Shown here: positions 1 to 6,150 of the stretch, piece by piece
Layout of the letters: every line of letters begins with the position of its first letter
How positions within the stretch are numbered: position 1 is the stretch's first letter
Assembly (NCBI GenBank): GCA_001805005.1
Contig: MHDO01000041.1
Coordinates: 1-7,285, forward strand
DNA: 7,285 nucleotides
Direction of reading: 5' to 3'
From: Nitrospinae bacterium RIFCSPLOWO2_12_39_16
GTDB taxonomy: Bacteria; Nitrospinota; Nitrospinia; UBA9942
Notes under the pieces: generated by a model
Databases searched by the model: none
What the model saw: the letters and a program-made list of their open reading frames with translations, nothing else
Told to the model about the DNA's origin: nothing
Translations under genes and position numbers: made by a program

Positions 1-1
1 C

Positions 2-1291
2 GCATCTCACTTGAAGTTATTACTTGACGAGGTTTTTAAAAGTGGAAACTTTGTAAATGTTGTTAGTGTCAGAATGAAAAATATTGCTGGCGCTAGCGGA
101 GGCGGAGAAGATAAAAGGTTAAAAAAGAACATTGAATTCATATATATTTATAGCCGAATGGCGCAGTGTTTTAAGCCATTTAAAAATATTTATGACTATA
201 AAGAACTATATGAATTAACGCAGGAATACAAAGAGAATGAAGTCAGTTGGAAATATACTTCTGTGCTTTTTGATCAAGGCAAAAAAGAATATTTATTCTC
301 TACTAAAGATGGTGATGGAAATGAAATTAAAATTTACAAAAGAAAGAACCCAATCATAAAATCAATCAATCAAATAGCAAAAGAAGAATCAATCAGCGAA
401 AAGGATGTTTATTACAAATATTTGAATAGTATTTTTACTACAGCAATGCCACAAAGCTCGATACGCACAAGAGTTTTAGATACTTTAAATGAGAAAAAAG
501 AAAAATGTGAACTTTGCTCTATAGAATATACTCCCAGAAGTGGAAGGAATAAAGGTGTTTTGTATGAGCAATTTTATAAAGGAGACCAGCTAAGATTATT
601 GTCATGGCTTAAAGATGTATCAGAAGAAAAAGAAGGGATTATTTACAAGAAGGAATTACAGGGTACTTATTGGGATGGCTTCAATCTAAATAATCTTTCA
701 AAAGAGGGTAGGGTTGAATTGGAAAATGGGAAAAAACCGGAAGCTTTGATAGAGCGCATTCTTGATATGGCGACAGACAAAAATGACATTATCCTTGACT
801 ATCATCTCGGCTCCGGCACAACCTGTGCCGTTGCCCACAAAATGGGGCGTCAGTATATCGGTATTGAACAGCTTGACTACGGCGAAAATGACAGCGTTGT
901 TCGTCTCAAGAATGTCATTAACGGCGACCAGTCCGGTATTTCAAAACCCCTCAACTGGCAGGGCGGCGGCGCATTCATATACTGCGAAATCATGGAACAC
1001 AACGAAGCCTATATTGACCGCATCCAGAAGGCAAAGACAACGGAAGAACTCCTTGCCATCTGGGAAGAAATGCAGGAGAAGGCGTTCATCAGTTATAAGA
1101 TAGATCCGAAAACCATAAATGCCAATATTTCAGAATTTGAAAGCCTGAGCCTTGATGAGCAGAAGAGGTTCCTCACAGAATTGTTGGATAAGAATCAGCT
1201 TTATGTAAATTACAGCGAGATAGATGACGAGGATTATAAAGTATCGGATACGGATAAGAAACTGAATAGAATATTTTACGGAGAAAAATAA
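2..1291 (+). CDS. mod: Type III restriction-modification system methyltransferase (Mod), 5' end outside the window
   Basis: This is the modification and target-recognition subunit of a Type III system; it would methylate adenine in an asymmetric site and form the Mod2Res complex. The frame is open to the left edge, so the TTG at 11 is not a credible start and the gene begins upstream. About 429 residues are visible, against roughly 550-680 in the family. The missing N-terminus should hold the catalytic DPPY motif, because beta-class enzymes place it before the SAM-binding motif. Motif I (DYHLGSGTT) lies at nt 797-823, followed by AHKMGRQYIGIEQ, as usual in this family. The segment before it is the expected target-recognition region and is very AT-rich (14/60 G+C at 181-240), while 961-1020 has 31/60. 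The C-terminus ends normally. The TAA stop overlaps the next ATG (TAATG). The family call is strong, helped by the res gene downstream; specificity cannot be read. Confidence 0.9.
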   Translation, partial: ASHLKLLLDEVFKSGNFVNVVSVRMKNIAGASGGGEDKRLKKNIEFIYIYSRMAQCFKPFKNIYDYKELYELTQEYKENEVSWKYTSVLFDQGKKEYLFSTKDGDGNEIKIYKRKNPIIKSINQIAKEESISEKDVYYKYLNSIFTTAMPQSSIRTRVLDTLNEKKEKCELCSIEYTPRSGRNKGVLYEQFYKGDQLRLLSWLKDVSEEKEGIIYKKELQGTYWDGFNLNNLSKEGRVELENGKKPEALIERILDMATDKNDIILDYHLGSGTTCAVAHKMGRQYIGIEQLDYGENDSVVRLKNVINGDQSGISKPLNWQGGGAFIYCEIMEHNEAYIDRIQKAKTTEELLAIWEEMQEKAFISYKIDPKTINANISEFESLSLDEQKRFLTELLDKNQLYVNYSEIDDEDYKVSDTDKKLNRIFYGEK

Positions 1292-1614
1292 TGTATACGG
1301 AAAAAGATGTTGAAACGGTGAAAGATATTATTCTAAAGGATGTCCCTGCGGTTTCCGGTATTATCCTTTTTGGCAGTTATGCGCGCGGCACGGCAAAGGA
1401 AGACAGCGATATTGATTTTCTAATACTAATAAACAGGGAATATGAACGGAAAGAAAAACTGAAAATCCTTGCGGATTTACGATGGGATATTGCGCTGGCT
1501 GGATACAATGCCGATGTTCTATTAAAATATCAAAAGAAGCACACCGCAGATATGCTGTCTCCAACTCTTTCACGGGTTATAAACAGAGAGGGGAAAATAA
1601 TATGGCAGAAATGA
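1291..1614 (+). CDS. mntA: Minimal nucleotidyltransferase (MNT) of a HEPN/MNT toxin-antitoxin pair
   Basis: This 107-residue protein has the pol-beta-superfamily minimal nucleotidyltransferase signature: G28-S29 in ILFGSYARGT, S39-D40-I41-D42 in DSDIDFLILI, and a likely third acidic residue at D75 (NADVLL). These are the metal-binding residues of the family, so the enzyme looks catalytically intact and is of normal length. In characterised type VII pairs, MntA neutralises its HEPN partner by transferring AMP from ATP onto it; that role here is inferred from the adjacent HEPN gene. The ATG shares one base with the mod stop codon and has GGAG at 1280-1283, 7 nt upstream. The gene overlaps the HEPN gene by 13 nt. 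A frame within it (1482-1601) is an upstream extension of the HEPN frame and is not a separate gene. Confidence 0.87.
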   Translation: MYTEKDVETVKDIILKDVPAVSGIILFGSYARGTAKEDSDIDFLILINREYERKEKLKILADLRWDIALAGYNADVLLKYQKKHTADMLSPTLSRVINREGKIIWQK

Positions 1615-1991
1615 TGAATGAAAATGTTAAACAATGGATTATCAAAGCGGATAACGATATTACTATTGCCGGTAAAGACCTGAAAACCGACAACCCCGTT
1701 ACAGATGCCATTTGCTTTCACGCTCAACAGGCGGCAGAAAAATACTTAAAAGCATATCTGGTTTTCAAAGATATTGAGCCTGAAAAAACGCATAAGATAG
1801 AAAAGCTGGTGCTGGCATGTATGGCTTTTGATGAGGCATTTTTGTCTTTGAAAAATGCGGATATATTAACAGAATATGCCGTAGAATTTCGTTATCCGGA
1901 TGATTTTTATATTCCAGACATTGAAGAGGCGAAGGAAGCATATAACCTCGCCCTGAAAGTAAAGGACTTTGTTCTGGAGCGTATCAAATGA
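1602..1991 (+). CDS. HEPN domain protein (COG2250-like), putative toxin partner of the MNT
   Basis: This is a small all-helical HEPN protein of 129 residues. It shows the core helix FHAQQAAEKYLKAYL (39-53), the KTHKIEKL turn (62-69) and the RYPD loop (97-100) typical of COG2250 HEPN proteins that pair with minimal nucleotidyltransferases. The ATG at 1602 was chosen over longer starts because AGAGAGGGG at 1585-1593 is well spaced and the HEPN fold begins just after it; the 40 extra upstream codons are the mntA shadow. There are only two arginines (in EFRYP and in the terminal ERIK), and neither is followed by His at 4-6 residues. The canonical HEPN ribonuclease motif R-X4-6-H is therefore absent, so RNase activity cannot be assumed. 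It could instead be a non-catalytic substrate-binding subunit of the nucleotidyltransferase. It overlaps mntA by 13 nt and res by ATGA. Confidence 0.85.
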   Translation: MAEMMNENVKQWIIKADNDITIAGKDLKTDNPVTDAICFHAQQAAEKYLKAYLVFKDIEPEKTHKIEKLVLACMAFDEAFLSLKNADILTEYAVEFRYPDDFYIPDIEEAKEAYNLALKVKDFVLERIK

Positions 1992-4585
1992 TCCAGACCC
2001 TTGAACAGAAAATCACCGCCTATATAGAGCTCGGCAATGCGCTGCCGGAAGTCCCGCTTGATTTAAAAAATAATCTGAATCCGGCTTTTGAACTCCGGCC
2101 ATATCAAAACCAAGCCTTCGGCCGTTTCCTCTATTATCTTTCTAACGACAGGCTCCGGCAAAAGCCCGCTCAACTCCTTTTTCACATGGCAACAGGGAGC
2201 GGAAAAACCCTGATTATGGCAGGGGTTATCCTGCACCTTTACAAACAGGGCTACCGCAACTTTCTGTTCTTTGTGAACAGCGCCAACATCATAAACAAAA
2301 CCCGCGAAAACTTCCTGAATCCGCTTTCGTCTAAATATCTTTTTGCGGAGGCTATTGCATTCGGCGGTAAAATGGTCGCCATTAAAGAAGTAGATAATTT
2401 TCAGGCTGCCAATGGAGAAGATATAAATATCGCCTTTTCCACAATTCAGGGATTGCATTCCCGCTTGAACACCCCGCGTGAAAACTGCATCACTTACGAT
2501 GATTTTCAGGATAAAAAAATCGTCCTCATTTCAGACGAGGCGCATCACATCAATGTGGAAACGAAAAAAGGCAGGCTGAATAAAGAGGAGCAGGAAGAGG
2601 TCATTTCATGGGAAGGAACAGTCCGCCGGATTTTCCGCTCTAATCCTGAAAATATCCTTCTTGAATATACTGCAACAGTGGATTTTTCCGTGCAGGAAAT
2701 TGCCTCAAAGTATTCTGATAAAATCCTCTACGATTATCCACTCAAGCAATTCCGCATAGACGGCTATTCAAAGGAAGTTAAGGTATTGCAGTCCGATGTT
2801 CCTTTAATTCAGCGGGCTTTACAGTCGCTTATCTTAAGCCAGTATCGGAGAAAGGTTTTTGAAAAGAATAGAAAGCGAATTAAACCTGTCATCCTCTTCA
2901 AGTCTAAAACGATTGCCGAGAGCAAGGGTTTTTACGAGGAATTTGCAAGCACGATTAAGAATCTGAAAAAATCGGATATTGCAGCGATAGAAAAAAGCAA
3001 TGAATCGACTTTAAAAAGGTGTTTTGCATACTTTAAAGAAAACGGCATCTCCACAGAAAACCTGATTGAAGAACTGACGAACGACTTCTCGGATGAAAAA
3101 TGTATTGAGGTCAACAGCAAGGAAGAAAGCGAGGAAAAACAGATTGCCGTCAATACGCTGGAAAATGAAAACAACGAATACCGCGCAGTTTTTGCCGTAG
3201 ATAAACTGAACGAAGGATGGGATGTTCTCAACCTCTTTGATATTGTCAGGCTTTACGATACACGGGATGCAAAAGCAGGGAAGCCGGGGAACACGACCAT
3301 ATCAGAGGCACAGCTTATAGGGCGCGGGGCAAGGTATTGTCCTTTTCAGATTGATCATACACAGCCAAAATTCCAGCGGAAATATGACTCCGATATTCAG
3401 AACGGACTCCGTATATGCGAGGAGCTTTATTATCACAGCGCATACAATCCGAAATATATTCAGGAGTTGAATACCGCACTTCAGGAAATAGGCATAAAGG
3501 CTAAAGAGACGAGGGAAATTCAGCTTGAATTGAAAATGGATTTTAAAGAGTCTGATTTCTATAAGAATGGGCTTATTTTTCTCAATAAACAGATTAAGTA
3601 TGACCGCTCCGGCCTTTCTGCTTTGCCAAATACCATTAAAGAACATATCTTTCATGTAAACCTATTTTCAGGCGCGGTTGAATCAACGGCAATATTTGAT
3701 AATGCCGCATCTTCTTCCAAAAAGACAAAGCAAAGAGATTATATGCTTGAAGACTTTGGCTTTAATGTAATAAAAAAAGCCATCTCAAAACTGGAGTTTT
3801 ACAGGTTTCACAATCTAAAATCTTTTCTCCCCAATGTTAAATCTATTCATGAGTTTATTTCTTCTGAGAGTTATCTCAAAAAGATAAGAGTAGAAGTGGA
3901 GGGAGAAGAAGGGCAGATTGCCTCATTGATGCCAAATGAAAAGCTGAAAATCACGGTTTCTATTCTTGATAAAATCAGTCAAAGTCTTGAATCCGATAAA
4001 GTAGAATATCAGGGCACACCGGAATTCTTACCCAATTCTGTTTCAAAGATATTCAAGGACAAAACTTTAAATATTTTTGTAAAAGAAGGAGGTGATCAGG
4101 AGTACGGTGTTCCTCAAACTCAGGCATCAAACACAGCACTCCGATTGGATTTGAGCAGTAAAGAATGGTATGCCTTCAAAGAAAATTATGGGACTTCCGA
4201 GGAAAAATACCTTATAAAATTCATTGACAAAACCTACGACGCCTTGAAATTGAAGTGGGATGAAATCTTCCTTGTCCGAAATGAGCGGCATTTCCAGATT
4301 TATAACTTTGATGACGGTCAACCGATTGAACCTGACTTTGTTCTATTCCTCAAAAAGAAAGATTCTGATATTTCACTGCACTATCAAGTGTTCATTGAAC
4401 CGAAAGGCGGAAACCGTTTGAAAGAGGACGAATGGAAAGAGAACTTCTTAAAATTATTGAAAAAAAAACATCAAATAAATGTATTATGGAAATCAAAGAA
4501 ATACACTGTATGGGGCATGCCTTTCTATAATGAGGCATTAAAGAAAACCGAATTTGAAGATGAATTCAGGGCTTCCTTTTTGTAG
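1988..4585 (+). CDS. res: Type III restriction endonuclease subunit (Res), helicase-nuclease
   Basis: This is the ATP-dependent DNA-cutting subunit, which needs Mod for site recognition. The 865 residues fit the family (about 800-1000). An SF2 helicase core is visible in order: Walker A MATGSGKT (67-74), DEAH (183-186), TAT motif III (228-230), NEGWDV motif V (408-413) and QLIGRGAR motif VI (442-449). The C-terminal PD-(D/E)XK nuclease site is P782-D783 followed by E804-P-K806. All key residues are present and the frame is intact, so the protein looks functional. The ATG overlaps the HEPN stop (ATGA), and GGAG at 1976-1979 is well placed. A run of nine A bases at 4460-4468 encodes three lysines just after the nuclease site and is a possible slippage point. 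No terminator is evident after the stop. Confidence 0.96.
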   Translation: MIQTLEQKITAYIELGNALPEVPLDLKNNLNPAFELRPYQNQAFGRFLYYLSNDRLRQKPAQLLFHMATGSGKTLIMAGVILHLYKQGYRNFLFFVNSANIINKTRENFLNPLSSKYLFAEAIAFGGKMVAIKEVDNFQAANGEDINIAFSTIQGLHSRLNTPRENCITYDDFQDKKIVLISDEAHHINVETKKGRLNKEEQEEVISWEGTVRRIFRSNPENILLEYTATVDFSVQEIASKYSDKILYDYPLKQFRIDGYSKEVKVLQSDVPLIQRALQSLILSQYRRKVFEKNRKRIKPVILFKSKTIAESKGFYEEFASTIKNLKKSDIAAIEKSNESTLKRCFAYFKENGISTENLIEELTNDFSDEKCIEVNSKEESEEKQIAVNTLENENNEYRAVFAVDKLNEGWDVLNLFDIVRLYDTRDAKAGKPGNTTISEAQLIGRGARYCPFQIDHTQPKFQRKYDSDIQNGLRICEELYYHSAYNPKYIQELNTALQEIGIKAKETREIQLELKMDFKESDFYKNGLIFLNKQIKYDRSGLSALPNTIKEHIFHVNLFSGAVESTAIFDNAASSSKKTKQRDYMLEDFGFNVIKKAISKLEFYRFHNLKSFLPNVKSIHEFISSESYLKKIRVEVEGEEGQIASLMPNEKLKITVSILDKISQSLESDKVEYQGTPEFLPNSVSKIFKDKTLNIFVKEGGDQEYGVPQTQASNTALRLDLSSKEWYAFKENYGTSEEKYLIKFIDKTYDALKLKWDEIFLVRNERHFQIYNFDDGQPIEPDFVLFLKKKDSDISLHYQVFIEPKGGNRLKEDEWKENFLKLLKKKHQINVLWKSKKYTVWGMPFYNEALKKTEFEDEFRASFL

Positions 4586-4599
4586 TGTTAATCTGTGAT

Positions 4600-4609
4600 G
4601 TCAGACACC
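4600..4609 (+). repeat. GTCAGRCACC motif, copy 1
   Basis: GTCAGACACC lies 15 nt after the res stop. A near-identical GTCAGGCACC occurs at 5002-5011, on the far side of the Fic remnant. From memory, GTCAGGCACC-type motifs occur as dispersed repeats near REP-associated transposase genes in some anaerobe genomes; no transposase is present here. That link is inference. Confidence 0.4.
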
Positions 4610-4655
4610 ATTTTAAAAAACATGAACGGATAAACGGGACGATTGTTCTCTTTAT

Positions 4656-4991
4656 GTGCGATTGTGTCAACCTATGGGGCGGACATTAAAAAACATTCTG
4701 CTCTTGCGGCAAGCGGCGGAAAGGCGGATTGAGAGGATTATTGTGGAGATGCGCCATCTTTTGTATTTTATCATCAAAGACCATCCATTTGCTGACGGCA
4801 ACAAGCGTATCGGTTCCTTCTTGTTTATTTATTTTCTTGATAAAAATAATTACCTATACAAAGAGAGCGGAGAAAAGAAAATCAATGACAATGCTTTAAC
4901 CGCCTTGGCTCTTTTGATAGCAGTAAGCGACCCAAAAGAAAAAGATAAACTGATAAAAATCATTACAAATCTATTATCTGTATCTGCATAA
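4656..4991 (+). pseudogene. Fic/DOC family protein, C-terminal remnant
   Basis: The 111-codon frame carries a complete Fic active-site motif, HPFADGNKR (residues 43-51), preceded by LLYFIIKD and followed by IGSFLFIYFLDKN, then ALALLIAVSDPKEKDKLIKIITNLL. This matches the C-terminal end of Fic proteins such as those fused to or found near RhuM-type proteins. Fic enzymes transfer AMP or related groups to target hydroxyls using the motif His and the GN/K-R loop. The N-terminal helices of the fold (most of a domain of well over 100 residues) are missing. The first 33 or so codons derive from a repeat that also occurs downstream. The nominal start is a GTG without a clear ribosome-binding site; ATG 4674 and ATG 4749 are no better. 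A truncated gene is the best reading. Expression of a short protein cannot be excluded. Confidence 0.7.
4682..4753 (+). repeat. 72-nt imperfect direct repeat, copy A
   Basis: This segment aligns without gaps to 5018-5089, with 54 of 72 bases identical by hand count; the offset is 336 nt, a multiple of three. Both copies read in one frame as similar peptides: LLRQAAERRIERIIVEMR here and LLCQEAERRFDGIIAEVR in copy B. The shared peptide suggests duplicated coding sequence of an unrecognised gene. Copy A is fused directly to the Fic remnant. Confidence 0.65.
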
Positions 4992-5001
4992 AGGATACTG
5001 G

Positions 5002-5011
5002 GTCAGGCACC
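5002..5011 (+). repeat. GTCAGRCACC motif, copy 2
   Basis: GTCAGGCACC lies 10 nt after the stop of the Fic remnant. It differs from the copy at 4600-4609 in one base. Here it is 16 nt upstream of the 72-nt repeat, against 82 nt for copy 1, so the left copy has about 66 extra bases. Confidence 0.4.
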
Positions 5012-5017
5012 GAAATT

Positions 5018-5089
5018 GACATTAGAAACTATGCGCCTCTTGTGCCAAGAGGCGGAAAGGCGATTTGATGGGATTATTGCAGAAGTGAG
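5018..5089 (+). repeat. 72-nt imperfect direct repeat, copy B
   Basis: This is the second copy of the element at 4682-4753 (54/72 identical, no gaps). In this copy the frame from ATG 5031 ends after 25 codons at 5106-5108. It contains a perfect hairpin at 5034-5054 that is only partly kept in copy A (6 of 9 arm positions). Confidence 0.65.
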
Positions 5090-5248
5090 GGGAGAGGTAC
5101 TAAATTGAAAAATTCAGGAAAAGGGTAGAAGAAGAAGTTGATAAGGAGGAAGGAAACAAATCCTATTGCTATAAATACCGATAAATGGCAAAATAAGGAC
5201 GATGTGAAAACAGATGACGAAAGCAAAATAGAAAAGGGGGGATTATAA
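5031..5248 (+). pseudogene. Decayed coding sequence upstream of vapB, unrecognised
   Basis: Three hydrophilic, gene-like stretches follow one another in different frames. The first runs from ATG 5031 for 25 codons to a stop at 5106-5108. The second is read from 5107 as EKFRKRVEEEVDKEEGNK and so on. The third includes PIAINTDKW and KDDVKTDDESKIEKGGL (5162-5245) and ends at TAA 5246-5248, which shares one base with the vapB ATG (TAATG). The coupled junction suggests the last part was once the 3' end of a gene in the vapB operon, broken by frameshifts. I do not recognise the protein. Chance open frames in AT-rich DNA are a real alternative. Confidence 0.3.
5034..5054. repeat. Perfect inverted repeat, 9-bp stem with 3-nt loop
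   Basis: The left arm CGCCTCTTG (5034-5042) is exactly complementary to the right arm CAAGAGGCG (5046-5054), with loop TGC. No T-run follows on the + strand, so it does not look like a standard intrinsic terminator for res or the Fic remnant. A REP-like palindrome is an alternative. Confidence 0.6.
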
Positions 5249-5505
5249 TGGAGACAAAAACACTATATGAAAAAGAAATCTTAAAAGAGATACGGAATCT
5301 TTCTGAACCTTTGCAGGAAAAATTGTTTAGAATTATCCATCTTCTAAGGCAAGAAATTATAAAGCCTGAATACGATGAAAAACTTGCAACCGATGAATTT
5401 CTGTCAATATGCGGCACTTGGGAAGATAACAGGACGGCAAAGGAACAGATAAAAGATATTTATTCCAGTAGAAAATCTACAAATAGAACAGGGGATATTT
5501 TTTGA
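5248..5505 (+). CDS. VapB-like antitoxin of a type II toxin-antitoxin pair
   Basis: This 85-residue protein lies directly upstream of a PIN-domain toxin and overlaps it by 4 nt, the classic antitoxin-toxin order. The N-terminal half (about 5-40) is predicted by eye to be helical, with LYEKEILKEIRNL and KLFRIIHLLRQEI. The C-terminal part, FLSICGTWEDNRTAKEQIKD (51-70) followed by YSSRK, resembles the toxin-wrapping tails of small VapC-associated antitoxins. No ribbon-helix-helix or AbrB motif is obvious, so the DNA-binding mode is unclear. The start is supported by AAGGGGGGA at 5234-5242, five bases before the ATG. Such antitoxins bind and inhibit the toxin and usually repress their own operon. 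The role is inferred mostly from context. Confidence 0.75.
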   Translation: METKTLYEKEILKEIRNLSEPLQEKLFRIIHLLRQEIIKPEYDEKLATDEFLSICGTWEDNRTAKEQIKDIYSSRKSTNRTGDIF

Positions 5506-5921
5506 AGTATCTTTTAGATACAGATAGTTGCATTTACTTGCTCAACGGAAATGAATCCCTCAAAAAGAAGGTTAAAGAAATTGGTGTCTATTCTTTGGCT
5601 GTAACCAACAGTGTTCTTGCCGAATTGTACTTTGGAGCTTATAATTCCAAGAAAATTGAAGAAAATCTAAAGAGGATCGAGTTGTTCAAAAAGAATCTTA
5701 TTGTTTTATCCGACAGTGAAGAATCTGCTAAACAATTTGGAAAGATTAAAGCCAATCTAAAATCCAAAGGCAAAATAATAGAAGATTTTGACATCCTGAT
5801 TGCCAGCATAGCTATTGTCAGTCATTGTGTGCTTATAACAAACAATCGAGAACATTTTGAGAGAATTGACAATTTACAGATGCAAAACTGGCTGGACAAA
5901 GATAATTCTGATAAAACATGA
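5502..5921 (+). CDS. vapC: VapC-like PIN-domain ribonuclease toxin
   Basis: This is a 139-residue PIN-domain protein, expected to be a Mg2+-dependent endoribonuclease cutting tRNA or rRNA when not bound by its antitoxin. The acidic site is visible: D6 in YLLDTDSCIYLLNG, E41 in SVLAELYFGA, D97 in EDFDILIASIA, and the LITNNREHF element (111-119) with N114/N115 in the place of the usual fourth polar residue. Length and order are normal, and the frame is intact. The start is TTG at 5502, whose TTGA overlaps the antitoxin stop. AGGGGAT at 5490-5496 is a suitable ribosome-binding site, and the family's N-terminus begins exactly here. The TGA stop overlaps another ATG (ATGA at 5918), which leads into a broken fragment. 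Family assignment is firm; the target RNA is unknown. Confidence 0.93.
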   Translation: MKYLLDTDSCIYLLNGNESLKKKVKEIGVYSLAVTNSVLAELYFGAYNSKKIEENLKRIELFKKNLIVLSDSEESAKQFGKIKANLKSKGKIIEDFDILIASIAIVSHCVLITNNREHFERIDNLQMQNWLDKDNSDKT

Positions 5922-6150
5922 GAATATGGTTTTCTACTGGCAACTCAGACCGCAGGAAGCAGGAACTCCTTGAAAAGCATTTCACAAAAAGCATATCTAT
6001 CCTTGAGCCTATTAAAGAGAAAAAGATGCAACCGATAACTTAATTTATAAGATTATTTACAAACTTTACAATCTTAAGTTAGAGGAGATTGAGATTGTGG
6101 AGGGAAGAGATTATAGAAAGGATAAAGTATCTGGGATAGCGGTTGTTTAG
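5918..6150 (+). pseudogene. Frameshifted fragment resembling the C-terminus of an Eco57I-like restriction/methylase protein
   Basis: A 41-codon frame starts at ATG 5918, overlapping the vapC stop (ATGA), and reads WFSTGNSDRRKQELLEKHF and so on to TAA 6041-6043. A second frame (6016-6150) continues with IIYKLYNLKLEEIEIVEG and ends at TAG 6148-6150. The pattern of (I/L)(V/I)YKLY-(G/N)L-x-EEE-I-x-IVEG is familiar to me as the extreme C-terminus of large Eco57I-like restriction-methylase proteins. Joining the two frames near 6016-6030 would give a plausible tail of that type. All catalytic parts are absent, so this is a remnant, probably of another R-M gene lost from the island. The first frame by itself is not diagnostic. 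Confidence 0.45.

Noticed and set aside
11..13. TTG at 11 as the true start of mod
   Set aside because: The frame is open to the left edge, the catalytic DPPY motif would be missing, and no ribosome-binding site can be seen.
762..1103. Open frame of 113 codons on the + strand
   Set aside because: It lies inside the mod frame with low-complexity basic residues at its end and no family resemblance; it is a shadow of the GC-richer part of mod.
5138..5175. TTGATA and TATAAA as a promoter for vapBC
   Set aside because: The gap between the two hexamers is 26 nt, well over the usual 16-18.
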